This document shows, piece by piece, positions 14,749-23,041 of a stretch of 64,000 nt of DNA. Position numbers and translations under genes: made by a program. The DNA lies in NCBI GenBank assembly GCA_016281125.1, contig JAEEIA010000063.1:1-64000 (forward strand), in the 5' to 3' direction. Positions within the stretch are counted from its first letter, which is position 1, and the number at the start of each line of letters is the position of its first letter. Under the pieces are notes generated by a model. It did no database searches. It saw only the letters and a program-made list of their open reading frames with translations, and was not told the DNA's origin. Source of the stretch: Oscillospiraceae bacterium (lineage in GTDB: Bacteria; Bacillota; Clostridia; Oscillospirales; Ruminococcaceae).

Positions 14749-16488
14749 TTATCCGCTGATTTTCCAGGATGCCGCCTGTCTGCGGCTTTCCACAAAGCTG
14801 CGGTAGATACCGTCCGTATGCATCAGCTCGCTGTGCGTGCCCTGCTGCACGATTTGTCCGCCGTCGATGACAACGATCTGATCGGCGTGCTCGACGGTTT
14901 TCAGCCTGTGTGCGATCATGATAATCGTCTTTTCCTTTGTCAGCGCCTCGATTGCCTTTGTCAGCTCCGCTTCGTTTTCGGGATCGACATTTGCAGTTGC
15001 TTCATCAAGAATAATGACCGGCGCATCCTTCATGATTGCTCTTGCAATGGAAATACGCTGCTTCTCTCCGCCGGAAAGACTTGCACCGCCTTCGCCGATT
15101 ACCGTATCATATCCGTCCGGCAGATTCATGATAAAATCGTGGCAGCAGGCTTTTTTCGCCGCATTTATGACCTTTTCCATCGGTGCATCCGGTTCGCCGA
15201 AGCGGATATTGTTCGCAACGGTATCCTCAAACAGATATACCTTTTGAAATACAAAGCTGAAATTCTGCATCAGGCTGTCGAAACTGTAATCCTTCACGTT
15301 TCGCCCGCCGAGTGTGACCGCGCCGCTTTTCACATCCCAGAACCGCGCCATCAGGCTGGTCAGCGTGGTCTTTCCGCCGCCGGACGGCCCGACGATTGCC
15401 GTCGTGGTTTTCTCCGGGATTTTCAGATCAATGCCGTTGATGATTGTTTTATTCTCATACGCAAAGGTGACATGCTTCATTTCGATATCATGATTCTTCG
15501 GCGTGATATTCTCGCCCTCGATATCCATTTCCGGAATGGAGAGAATTTCATTTGCCTGATCGACGCAGATGCTGACGCTGCGGATCAGCGCAGAAAAGCC
15601 TGCCATGACGTCCAGACTTTCATAGATCATAAACGCGCTGATTGTCATCATAATGCAGTACAGCAGCTGCATACTGCCCTGCACATAGAAATAAACCGAT
15701 GCTGCGCACATCAGAACGCCGGTCAGTTTTGTGACGATTTCCTGCAAGGTGATGTACGGAATCACATCGAATTCAAGGTGCGTATCGCCGTACTGCTTTG
15801 CGGAGATTGCCTGTTCGAGCTTTTTTGCGCGGCTTTTTGTGAGATTGTAGTTCTTGACTTCCGCGATGCCCTGAATAAACTCTATGACAGCCGCGACAAG
15901 CGCCCGGTTCGCTTTCTGCTGAAGCGGCGCGCCTTTGCGCGTCTTGTACTGCATGGCGGTATTGACGGCGGTATAGACACCGATGCCTGCAAGCAGAATC
16001 AGACCGATGCGCCGGTCAAAGGCAAATACAAATCCCGTAATGACAAGCGTTGTGATGATGCCCTGCGTGGTCACCATGACGACTCTGGTTGCAATGTCCG
16101 CAAGCGCTTCCATTGTGTTCGTGGTTACGCTGGTGATATGTCCGAGGCTGTTGTCATTGAAATAGCCCATCGGCAGATAGCGCATATGCTCTGCAATTTC
16201 AATGCGCTTGTTGCAGCAGGAATGATAGCCCGCTTCGCACTGGAGCATGGTTGTTTTCAGGCTGATGCAGAACTGTCCGAGAATGGAAACGCCAAGGATC
16301 GCAAGCGCTGCAATGATATATTCGCGTTTCATTTCGCCTTCAATGATGCCTTTGGTGATGACTGCAATCGCCGTGATGCGGAGCGCCGCGAAAATCGCCT
16401 TGATGACACCAAGACCGATTGCCTGATACAGTTTTCTGCGGTCAGTTTGATTGCAGAATCTGAAAAAACGTTTCAGTGCCGAAAACAT
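14749..16488 (-). CDS. Exporter-fold ABC transporter subunit B (IrtB/YbtQ-like)
   Basis: A 579-residue half-transporter: six membrane helices in residues about 1-300, then an ATPase with Walker A GPSGGGKTT, signature LSGGEKQR and Walker B VIILDEATANVDPE. The ATG at 16488 has GGAGGG upstream and overlaps the stop of the partner gene as TAATG. The pair is probably a heterodimer. Exporter-fold pairs under iron control include the ferric-siderophore importers IrtAB and YbtPQ; import of an iron chelate is a reasonable but unproven guess. Confidence 0.88.
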   Translation of the reverse strand: MFSALKRFFRFCNQTDRRKLYQAIGLGVIKAIFAALRITAIAVITKGIIEGEMKREYIIAALAILGVSILGQFCISLKTTMLQCEAGYHSCCNKRIEIAEHMRYLPMGYFNDNSLGHITSVTTNTMEALADIATRVVMVTTQGIITTLVITGFVFAFDRRIGLILLAGIGVYTAVNTAMQYKTRKGAPLQQKANRALVAAVIEFIQGIAEVKNYNLTKSRAKKLEQAISAKQYGDTHLEFDVIPYITLQEIVTKLTGVLMCAASVYFYVQGSMQLLYCIMMTISAFMIYESLDVMAGFSALIRSVSICVDQANEILSIPEMDIEGENITPKNHDIEMKHVTFAYENKTIINGIDLKIPEKTTTAIVGPSGGGKTTLTSLMARFWDVKSGAVTLGGRNVKDYSFDSLMQNFSFVFQKVYLFEDTVANNIRFGEPDAPMEKVINAAKKACCHDFIMNLPDGYDTVIGEGGASLSGGEKQRISIARAIMKDAPVIILDEATANVDPENEAELTKAIEALTKEKTIIMIAHRLKTVEHADQIVVIDGGQIVQQGTHSELMHTDGIYRSFVESRRQAASWKISG

Positions 16489-18236
16489 TACGCACCCTCC
16501 TTTACTGCCATGTGTGCATTCCACATCTGCGCATACAGCGGCGATTTTGCAAGCAGCTCCTCCTGTGTGCCGGCTGCTTCCACTTGTCCGTGATTGATGA
16601 GAATAATCTGGTCTGCCGTTGCAATCGTGGACAGTCTGTGCGCGATGACAAGCAGCGTTTTTCCCTGCACCAGCTTTGCGACTGAGGACTGCACAAGCGC
16701 TTCGTTTTCCGGATCGGTATAGGCGGTTGCTTCGTCCAGAATGATGACCGGTGCATTTTTCAGCATGGCTCTTGCAATGGAGATGCGCTGCCGTTCGCCG
16801 CCGGAGAGATGTCCGCCCGCACCGCCGACCACCGTATCATAACCGTGTTCAAGCTGCATGATAAACGCATGGCAGCCGCACTGCATTGCCGCATTGATGA
16901 CATCTTCATCGGTCGCATCCGGATTTCCCATGCGGATATTCTCCATGATCGTTTCGTCAAACAGGTAGTTGTCCTGCGAAACATAGGCGATGTTCCGGTG
17001 ATACCATTCCAGCGGGATATTTTTGATATTCACGCCGCCGAAGCTGACGCTGCCGCTGTCCACGTCCCAGAAGGACGCAATCAGCTTTGCAATCGTGGAT
17101 TTGCCCGAACCGGAGGGGCCGACCAGCGCATTGACCGTTCCCTGTTTGATCACAAGGTCGATGCCGTGCAGAATCTCCGTGTCCTTGTAGCCGAAATACA
17201 CTTTTTTCAGCGCGATTTCTGTTCCGTGCGGCTGTTCGGAAAGCGTTTCGGGACGAATCAGCTCTTTGCGTTCCAGAATCTCCGTTGCCTCTCCGATGAT
17301 TGTTCCCATTTTCGATACATCATCCATATAGGATGCAACGGTCGTGATCGGCGCAACCAGACCGAGGGAAAGAATGATCAGCATGAGGAAATCCGCGCCA
17401 CTGATATTGCCGTGCATGAAATCAAGCGCGCCGAACGGCAGCAGACCGAGCAGAAACGACGGCATCAGAATCATTGCGAGATTCTGATACACATTGCAGC
17501 GCCGCATCCATTCCACAAAGCAGTCCGCGCCTTCTTTTGCGGCAATGACAAATTTGTCGTATGAGGTTTTCGCCTTGCCGAACGCCTTGATGACCTCGAT
17601 GCCGTTGATATACTCAACAGCGGTATCGTTGAGTGCCTTGGTTTTGACGACGGTGTTCTCATAGCTTTCCTGACTGCCGCGCATCATCAGTGCAAAGAAT
17701 ATTGCACCGACCGGGACACAGAGCAGGGACAGCAATGTGAGCTTCACGCTGATTGTCATCATATAGATAATCAGCACGACCGGGACGAGTGCGCCTGAAA
17801 GCACTTCGGGAATGATGTGCGCAAGCGTCGTTTCAATGGAGTCCACACGCTCGCAGATGATATTTTTATAGGTGCCGCTGGACTGCGACAGCACGGAACC
17901 GAGCGGGATCTTCGACAGCTTGACCGTCAGCCTGCGGCGGATATTTGCAAGCACCGCAAAGGTCGCCGCGTGAGAAAGCGATGTCGAAATTGAATGACAA
18001 ATGCGGCACAGTATCCAGAACAGCGCCATCATCAGGCAGCTTTTCCCGTAGACATGCAAATCCGTTTCGCCGTTCAGCAGCCGCTTTACAATGTCCGCGA
18101 GATACATATACGGCACGATGCCGCACAGCACCTTTGCGGCTGCCAGCAGGATGCTGAAAATATAATTCAGCCGTTTTTGTCCTGCGAACTCGACCACCCA
18201 GCTCAGGGCCGGCCTTTTTTTCTGCTGTGTTTCCAT
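16488..18236 (-). CDS. Exporter-fold ABC transporter subunit A (IrtA/YbtP-like)
   Basis: A 582-residue half-transporter. The membrane domain occupies about 1-320; the ATPase has Walker A GPSGSGKST, signature LSGGERQR and Walker B VIILDEATAYTDPE. GAGGAGG lies 6 nt before the ATG at 18236; an ATG 15 nt upstream is closer to the Shine-Dalgarno and less likely. No siderophore-interaction domain is fused, unlike mycobacterial IrtA. The gene is preceded by an iron-box (18255-18270) and a divergently acting or co-transcribed tetR gene just upstream. Confidence 0.88.
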   Translation of the reverse strand: METQQKKRPALSWVVEFAGQKRLNYIFSILLAAAKVLCGIVPYMYLADIVKRLLNGETDLHVYGKSCLMMALFWILCRICHSISTSLSHAATFAVLANIRRRLTVKLSKIPLGSVLSQSSGTYKNIICERVDSIETTLAHIIPEVLSGALVPVVLIIYMMTISVKLTLLSLLCVPVGAIFFALMMRGSQESYENTVVKTKALNDTAVEYINGIEVIKAFGKAKTSYDKFVIAAKEGADCFVEWMRRCNVYQNLAMILMPSFLLGLLPFGALDFMHGNISGADFLMLIILSLGLVAPITTVASYMDDVSKMGTIIGEATEILERKELIRPETLSEQPHGTEIALKKVYFGYKDTEILHGIDLVIKQGTVNALVGPSGSGKSTIAKLIASFWDVDSGSVSFGGVNIKNIPLEWYHRNIAYVSQDNYLFDETIMENIRMGNPDATDEDVINAAMQCGCHAFIMQLEHGYDTVVGGAGGHLSGGERQRISIARAMLKNAPVIILDEATAYTDPENEALVQSSVAKLVQGKTLLVIAHRLSTIATADQIILINHGQVEAAGTQEELLAKSPLYAQMWNAHMAVKEGA

Positions 18237-18254
18237 ATTGTTCCTCCTCAAATA

Positions 18255-18270
18255 GTTAGTTATAGCTAAC
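18255..18270. promoter_or_regulatory. Iron-box palindrome 5
   Basis: GTTAGTTATAGCTAAC, 18 bp upstream of the ABC subunit A start codon and between it and the tetR gene. Confidence 0.7.
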
Positions 18271-18293
18271 TGATAAGCAAAAGATATTCGGCA

Positions 18294-18905
18294 TCAGATG
18301 CCGAATAATCGTTTCCAGCCCGCCGAGAAAAACACGTCAATCGTGTCGGCATAATGCATCGCCTCGGCTTCGGTAAAATCGTGGATCACCGCTTCAAAAA
18401 GTGCGGATACATTGGCAGTCACCAGCAGATGCAGCTCCTTTTCGGAAACCGGATTGATCCTTGTCCCCAGTTCGATGCAGCGGTCTATGAACATCTGCGT
18501 GGTCTGTTCCTCCATGACAGCGACATCATGGATAAACGAATCATATCTTGTTCCGTGTGAACAGCAGACAATCAGCTTGAACACATTGAAATGCGCATAG
18601 ATAAACTGCATGAAGATTTTTGCATCGCCGCCGTAATCCTTCCAGATTTCGCTGATGCCGACCTTCGGCAGCTGTGCAAAAGCTGCGTTCTGCATCGCTT
18701 CATAGGTCTGCCGGAATTCTGCAACAGTCGGCTCGACAAGTGCAGAGAACATATCCTCCTTGTCCTTGAAATGCCGGTACAGCGCAGCAGCCGTAATGCC
18801 GACGGCACCGGCAATCCTGCGCATGGAAGCCTTTTCGTATCCGTACTCAAGGAACTCCTGAAATGCAGCATCTACGATGTTTTGCGTGATATCCGTTCTT
18901 GGCAC
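18294..18905 (-). CDS. TetR-family regulator of the ABC pair
   Basis: A 203-residue TetR regulator starting at GTG 18905, with GGAGG 8 nt upstream. The HTH reads IVDAAFQEFLEYGYEKASMRRIAGAVGITAAALYRHFKDKEDM. Longer upstream reading frames pass through the promoter and an operator and are rejected. It lies on the same strand, 57 bp upstream of the ABC pair. Two 15-bp palindromes flank its promoter, suggesting autorepression and control of the transporter. Confidence 0.88.
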   Translation of the reverse strand: MPRTDITQNIVDAAFQEFLEYGYEKASMRRIAGAVGITAAALYRHFKDKEDMFSALVEPTVAEFRQTYEAMQNAAFAQLPKVGISEIWKDYGGDAKIFMQFIYAHFNVFKLIVCCSHGTRYDSFIHDVAVMEEQTTQMFIDRCIELGTRINPVSEKELHLLVTANVSALFEAVIHDFTEAEAMHYADTIDVFFSAGWKRLFGI

Positions 18906-18923
18906 CGGTATCACCTCCGATCT

Positions 18924-18997
18924 GTAAACAGTGTTTACTTCCGGGATTATTATACAACAGACCGGCGAAAATGTCAAGTAGAGTAAACAGCGTTTAC
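18924..18997 (-). promoter_or_regulatory. tetR promoter flanked by two GTAAACA palindromes
   Basis: Minus-strand TTGACA (18977-18972), 17-nt spacer, TATAAT (18954-18949). Operators are GTAAACAGTGTTTAC (18924-18938, perfect around a central base) and GTAAACAGCGTTTAC (18983-18997). One lies downstream of the -10 and one upstream of the -35. Confidence 0.8.
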
Positions 18998-19258
18998 ATC
19001 TGAGTTTTTTGTGCATTATCGACAATCAAGTGGAACGCTGCCGGGCATAGCAGTTCGTTGTTGCTGAAACAGATGCCGGATCATCCGGACATATAAATTG
19101 TCCGGTTCTCAGCAGGCGCGTCAGGAAAATGCTTCACAAGAGCAGGCATGACGGTTCGGACATGCTGCCGGAAATTGTCAAACGGTACAAAAATGGCAGT
19201 AAGCATATGCAAACCGTTATGAAATCACACGAAAATGCATGTTTGACTTCTGAACGTC
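18998..19258. other. Intergenic region without recognised genes
   Basis: About 260 bp between the divergent tetR and feo promoters. No convincing ORF, RNA gene or repeat was seen. Confidence 0.5.
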
Positions 19259-19287
19259 TTGACAAATCAAACCGGAAGTGCTACAAT
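19259..19287 (+). promoter_or_regulatory. feo operon promoter
   Basis: TTGACA (19259-19264), 17-nt spacer, TACAAT (19282-19287). Two iron-boxes follow immediately downstream. Confidence 0.82.
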
Positions 19288-19294
19288 ATATCCG

Positions 19295-19310
19295 GTTAGC
19301 AAAATCTAAC
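19295..19310. promoter_or_regulatory. Iron-box palindrome 6
   Basis: GTTAGCAAAATCTAAC, 7 bp after the feo -10 box, so it covers the likely transcription start. Confidence 0.78.
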
Positions 19311-19328
19311 CATTTCTTATGTGATGAT

Positions 19329-19344
19329 GTTAGCTATACCTAAC
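19329..19344. promoter_or_regulatory. Iron-box palindrome 7
   Basis: GTTAGCTATACCTAAC, between box 6 and the Shine-Dalgarno of the first feoA. Confidence 0.78.
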
Positions 19345-19360
19345 AGGAAGCGAGGAATGT

Positions 19361-19573
19361 ATGATGCCGCTCAGTCTTGCAGATGCGAATACGCCGCTGA
19401 CCATCCGGAAAATCGGCGGGAATCCGGCGCTTAAACAGCATCTCGAAAATCTTGGCTTTACCGTCGGCGAAACGGTCACGCTCATCAGCAATCTCGGCGA
19501 GAATGTGATTGTCAAGGTCAAGGAATCCCGCGTTGCAATCGGCGCGGACATGGCAAGAAAAATTATGGTGTGA
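19361..19573 (+). CDS. feoA: FeoA family protein (first copy)
   Basis: A 70-residue SH3-like FeoA protein, with the family pattern NPALKQHLENLGFTVGETVTLI and a C-terminal RVAIGADMARKIMV. FeoA assists FeoB ferrous iron uptake at the membrane. AGGAAG upstream; the adjacent second ATG at 19364 is an alternative start. It opens a five-gene feo operon. Confidence 0.92.
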   Translation: MMPLSLADANTPLTIRKIGGNPALKQHLENLGFTVGETVTLISNLGENVIVKVKESRVAIGADMARKIMV

Positions 19574-19586
19574 GGAGGAAATCGGT

Positions 19587-19808
19587 ATGAAAACACTCAG
19601 GCAGGTCCCGATCGGAGGCAAGGCAAAGGTCGTGAAGCTGCACGGCGAGGGCGCAATCAAGCGCCGCATTATGGACATGGGCATTACCCGCGGCACAGAG
19701 ATCTATGTGCGCAAGGTCGCACCGCTCGGCGATCCGATTGAGCTGAATGTGCGCGGCTATGAGTTATCACTTCGCAAGGCGGACGCTGAACTGATCGAAG
19801 TGGAATAA
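19587..19808 (+). CDS. feoA: FeoA family protein (second copy)
   Basis: A 73-residue second FeoA: LRQVPIGGKAKVVKLHGEG, IKRRIMDMGITRGTEIYV, and C-terminal PIELNVRGYELSLRKADAE. The ATG at 19587 follows GAGGAGG. Two FeoA paralogues before FeoB are common in Firmicutes. It is 14 nt from the first feoA and 52 nt from feoB, with an iron-box in the latter gap. Confidence 0.93.
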   Translation: MKTLRQVPIGGKAKVVKLHGEGAIKRRIMDMGITRGTEIYVRKVAPLGDPIELNVRGYELSLRKADAELIEVE

Positions 19809-19824
19809 TTCTTTATCAGTATGA

Positions 19825-19840
19825 GTTAGGTATACCTAAC
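19825..19840. promoter_or_regulatory. Iron-box palindrome 8 (perfect)
   Basis: GTTAGGTATACCTAAC is a perfect 16-bp palindrome between the second feoA and feoB. No promoter is obvious here, so it may act inside the operon as a roadblock or serve an unseen promoter. Confidence 0.78.
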
Positions 19841-19860
19841 CACAGAAAGGAAGCATAAAT

Positions 19861-22275
19861 ATGGATATCCGCATCGCGCTTGCCGGAAACCCCAACTCCG
19901 GCAAGACCACTCTGTTCAACGCACTGACCGGCTCGAATCAGTTTGTCGGAAACTGGCCGGGCGTTACCGTTGAAAAGAAAGAGGGCAAGCTCAAAAACCA
20001 CGACGGCGTGACAATCACCGACCTGCCGGGCATCTACTCGCTCTCGCCGTATACGCTGGAGGAGGTTGTCGCCCGAAATTATCTGATCGGCGAGCGCCCC
20101 GACGCGATCCTCAACATCATCGACGGTACGAATCTGGAGCGCAACCTCTATCTGACCACGCAGCTCGTCGAGCTCGGCATTCCGGTCGTGATTGCGATCA
20201 ATATGATGGATGTCGTCAAAAAGAACGGTGACAAAATCAACACAAAAGAACTTAGCCGTCAGCTTGGCTGTGAGATCATCGAAATCTCCGCACTGAAAGG
20301 CACGGGCGTGCAGGAAGCAGCCGAAGCGGCAATCAAGGCAGCAAAGGATACCAAAACGATTCCGCAGCACACATTCAGCGGTCCGGTTGAGCACGCAATC
20401 GCACACATTGAAGAGGCCGTTGTTCACGATCTGCCGGAGGAGCAGCAGCGCTGGTATGCGATCAAGATTTTTGAGCGCGATGACAAGGTGCTCGAAAAGC
20501 TGGACATTCCCGAAACGACGCTTAACCATGTGGAGCAGGACATCAAGGCTGCCGAGGAGGAACTCGATGATGATGCGGAAAGCATTATCACGAATGAGCG
20601 GTATGTTTACATTGCGTCGATCATCAAGGCGTGCTACAAAAAGCACAATGCCGGAAAGCTCACTTCTTCGGATAAAATCGACAGAATTGTAACGAACCGC
20701 GTGCTCGGTCTGCCGATTTTTGCGGTGATCATGTTCCTTGTGTATCTGATTGCGATGATGGGACCGGGTGCATGGGCGACCGACTGGACAAATGACAATC
20801 TGTTCGGCGACGGATTCCACCTGCTCGGCATCGGTTTCGCGGATTATTCCGACGTTGCCGACCGATATGCAGAGGCACAGCAGATTATCGACGGCTATGA
20901 TGCGTATACGGAGGAAAACGGCAGTGAGCCGGCCGGCGAATACACTTACGTTGTCGAGGACGAGGAAACGCTGGAAACGATTGAAGAAACAGCCTCCCTC
21001 GCGGACTATCAGGATGCGCTGAAAACGGTTGCGGAAATCGGCGAAGAACCGGATCCGGCGGATTACGGTGTGTTTGTCCCGAGCATTCCGGCGCTGGTCG
21101 AAAGCGGTCTGGATGCCGTCGGTGCAGCGGACTGGCTGAAAGGTCTGATTCTCGACGGCATTGTTGCCGGTGTCGGCGCGGTGCTGGGCTTTGTCCCGCA
21201 GATGCTTGTTCTTTTCCTGCTGCTGGCATTTCTGGAGGCATGCGGCTATATGGCGCGTATCGCATTCGTGCTTGACCGTGTGTTCCGCAAATTCGGACTC
21301 TCCGGCAAGTCGTTCATCCCGATGCTGGTTGGCACGGGCTGCGGCGTTCCGGGCATCATGGCAAGCCGCACGATTGAAAACGAGCGCGACCGCCGCATGA
21401 CGATCATCACGACCACGTTCATTCCCTGCGGCGCAAAGCTGCCGTTTATTGCGATGGTTTCCGGCGCGATTTTAGGCGGTTCTCCGTGGCTTGCGGTATC
21501 TTCTTATTTCATCGGCATGGCTGCAATTATCATTTCCGGTATCATGCTGAAAAAGACAAAGCTGTTCGCCGGTGAGCCTGCGCCGTTTGTTATGGAGCTG
21601 CCTGCATACCATATGCCGACGCTCGGCAATGTGCTCCGCTCGATGTGGGAGCGCGGCTGGTCGTTCATCAAAAAGGCGGGCACGATCATTCTGCTTTCGA
21701 CGATCTTTGTCTGGTTCACCACATACTTCGGCGTTACGGACGAGGGCTTCCGGATGCTCTCAGAGGATGAGCTTGACCTTTCGATTCTCGCAAAGATCGG
21801 AAGCGGCATCGCCTGGGTATTTGCACCGCTCGGCTGGGGCAACTGGCAGGCGGCAGTCGCGTCGTTCACGGGACTGGTCGCAAAGGAAAACATTGTCGGC
21901 ACAATGGGTATTCTCTACGGCGGCGGCGATCAGACCGTCTGGCAGACGCTGGCTGCGGCATTCACAACTGTGACCGGCTTCTCGTTCCTCGTGTTCAATC
22001 TGCTCTGCGCACCGTGCTTTGCGGCCATCGGCGCAATCAAGCGGGAAATGAACAATGCAAAATGGACATGGTTTGCAATTCTCTACCAGTGCGGCTTTGC
22101 GTATGCAATCTCGCTGATGATCAATCAGTTCGGCAATCTGTTTACAGGCAATGTCAATCCGGTCGGACTGATCTTTGCCATCGCCGTGCTCGGCGTGATG
22201 CTCTATATGCTGTTTATCAAGAAGTATCACGAATCCACCACGCTGACTGAAAAGCTGCGTACACAGGGGAGTTGA
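19861..22275 (+). CDS. feoB: Ferrous iron transporter FeoB
   Basis: An 804-residue FeoB. The G domain has G1 GNPNSGKTT (9-17), G3 DLPG, and INMMD as the G4-like motif. A helical guanine-dissociation-inhibitor-like region follows (about 170-270), then membrane gates with GTGCGVPG and a second Cys motif IPCGAKLPF. Between the first two membrane helices (about 320-410) there is an acidic insertion of about 90 residues predicted to face outside. It imports Fe(II) driven by, or gated by, nucleotide hydrolysis. AGAAAGGAAG precedes the ATG. Confidence 0.96.
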   Translation: MDIRIALAGNPNSGKTTLFNALTGSNQFVGNWPGVTVEKKEGKLKNHDGVTITDLPGIYSLSPYTLEEVVARNYLIGERPDAILNIIDGTNLERNLYLTTQLVELGIPVVIAINMMDVVKKNGDKINTKELSRQLGCEIIEISALKGTGVQEAAEAAIKAAKDTKTIPQHTFSGPVEHAIAHIEEAVVHDLPEEQQRWYAIKIFERDDKVLEKLDIPETTLNHVEQDIKAAEEELDDDAESIITNERYVYIASIIKACYKKHNAGKLTSSDKIDRIVTNRVLGLPIFAVIMFLVYLIAMMGPGAWATDWTNDNLFGDGFHLLGIGFADYSDVADRYAEAQQIIDGYDAYTEENGSEPAGEYTYVVEDEETLETIEETASLADYQDALKTVAEIGEEPDPADYGVFVPSIPALVESGLDAVGAADWLKGLILDGIVAGVGAVLGFVPQMLVLFLLLAFLEACGYMARIAFVLDRVFRKFGLSGKSFIPMLVGTGCGVPGIMASRTIENERDRRMTIITTTFIPCGAKLPFIAMVSGAILGGSPWLAVSSYFIGMAAIIISGIMLKKTKLFAGEPAPFVMELPAYHMPTLGNVLRSMWERGWSFIKKAGTIILLSTIFVWFTTYFGVTDEGFRMLSEDELDLSILAKIGSGIAWVFAPLGWGNWQAAVASFTGLVAKENIVGTMGILYGGGDQTVWQTLAAAFTTVTGFSFLVFNLLCAPCFAAIGAIKREMNNAKWTWFAILYQCGFAYAISLMINQFGNLFTGNVNPVGLIFAIAVLGVMLYMLFIKKYHESTTLTEKLRTQGS

Positions 22276-22280
22276 TTCAT

Positions 22281-22445
22281 ATGCTTGCATGGCTGACCGA
22301 TAACCTCGGAACAATCGTCATTACTTTGATTTTGATTGCAGTTGTTGCAGCAATCGTGATTTCGATGGTCAGGGATAAGAAGAAAGGGAAATCGTCCTGC
22401 GGGTGCGACTGCGCACATTGCGGCGCGTGCCGTTGCAAGCATTGA
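22281..22445 (+). CDS. FeoB-associated Cys-rich membrane protein
   Basis: A 54-residue protein too short for most gene callers, starting 5 nt after the feoB stop with AGGGGAG upstream. One membrane helix spans about 10-30, followed by a basic stretch (RDKKKGK) and a cysteine cluster, CGCDCAHCGACRC, with seven Cys in 13 residues. It matches the FeoB-associated Cys-rich membrane protein family (PF12669). It may bind iron or modulate FeoB, like FeoC in enterics. Confidence 0.88.
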   Translation: MLAWLTDNLGTIVITLILIAVVAAIVISMVRDKKKGKSSCGCDCAHCGACRCKH

Positions 22446-22450
22446 AACAG

Positions 22451-22481
22451 GCAGGCGGCATATCAAACCTGTGCCGCCTGC
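22451..22481 (+). terminator. Hairpin inside the feo operon
   Basis: Perfect 10-bp stem GCAGGCGGCA (22451-22460) with 22472-22481, between the Cys-rich protein and the DtxR-like gene. No T-run follows, so an RNA-stability or attenuation element is as likely as a terminator. Confidence 0.45.
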
Positions 22482-22497
22482 ACGATAGGAGAATACG

Positions 22498-22866
22498 ATG
22501 GAAGAAACACAGAAGCTGACCCCTGCTAATATCCGCTATCTGCTGACGATGAAGACATTTGCGGATGCAGGCAGACAGATTCGCAACATCTATCTTGCAG
22601 AAAGCCTACACTACAAAAAGTCCAGTATTCACTCTATGCTGAAATATCTGGTTTCAATCGGAATGATTACCAAAGATGATGACAATATCATTTATCTGAC
22701 GGAAAAAGGCGCTTTAACAGCCCTGCGCTATCAGCAGTATTATACAAAGCTGGAGGCCATGATGCAGAAATGCTTTCCGGAGCTTGATGAGAGCGAAAAC
22801 GCAATCCTTGCATTGCTTTCTGAAATTCCGGAGCATACGCTTCAGCGGATGATTCAGCGGGACTGA
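22498..22866 (+). CDS. DtxR-like winged-helix regulator in the feo operon
   Basis: A 122-residue protein with a DtxR/MntR-type N-terminal HTH: IRYLLTMKTFADAGRQIRN, VSIGMITKDD and IYLTEKGALTAL. The dimerisation region is short and no SH3 domain is present. As last gene of the feo operon it is a good candidate for the repressor binding the GTTAG-N6-CTAAC boxes. Typical metal ligands (His/Cys/Glu) of DtxR are not clearly recognisable; a second candidate lies at 30640. Confidence 0.78.
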   Translation: MEETQKLTPANIRYLLTMKTFADAGRQIRNIYLAESLHYKKSSIHSMLKYLVSIGMITKDDDNIIYLTEKGALTALRYQQYYTKLEAMMQKCFPELDESENAILALLSEIPEHTLQRMIQRD

Positions 22867-22915
22867 ATCATAATAACGCATCAGCGGTATTCCTGTAACC
22901 GAAAGAGAAAACCGC

Positions 22916-22944
22916 TTGACAAACACGGTATTCTGTGTTATACT
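22916..22944 (+). promoter_or_regulatory. Promoter of the flavin-reductase operon
   Basis: TTGACA (22916-22921), 17-nt spacer, TATACT (22939-22944), followed by iron-boxes 9 and 10. Confidence 0.8.
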
Positions 22945-22951
22945 ATACATG

Positions 22952-22967
22952 GTTAGCGAATGGTAAC
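22952..22967. promoter_or_regulatory. Iron-box palindrome 9
   Basis: GTTAGCGAATGGTAAC, one mismatch in the right half, 7 bp after the -10 box. It is nearly identical to box 3. Confidence 0.68.
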
Positions 22968-23010
22968 TGCATAAGAGCGAGTACACTTCGCTCTTATGTT
23001 TTGAATCCGA

Positions 23011-23026
23011 GTTAGCCTAATCTAAC
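23011..23026. promoter_or_regulatory. Iron-box palindrome 10
   Basis: GTTAGCCTAATCTAAC, immediately before the Shine-Dalgarno of the Tp47-like gene. Confidence 0.75.
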
Positions 23027-23041
23027 CAAAGGAGAATTTGA

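Noticed and set aside
14818..16593. 591-codon frame antisense to the ABC subunit
   Set aside because: Composition rich in Cys, His and Arg typical of antisense translation; the minus strand encodes a full ABC transporter.
19816..20820. Long open frame antisense to feoB
   Set aside because: It is the mirror of the FeoB codon pattern; no Shine-Dalgarno or domain, while FeoB motifs are complete.
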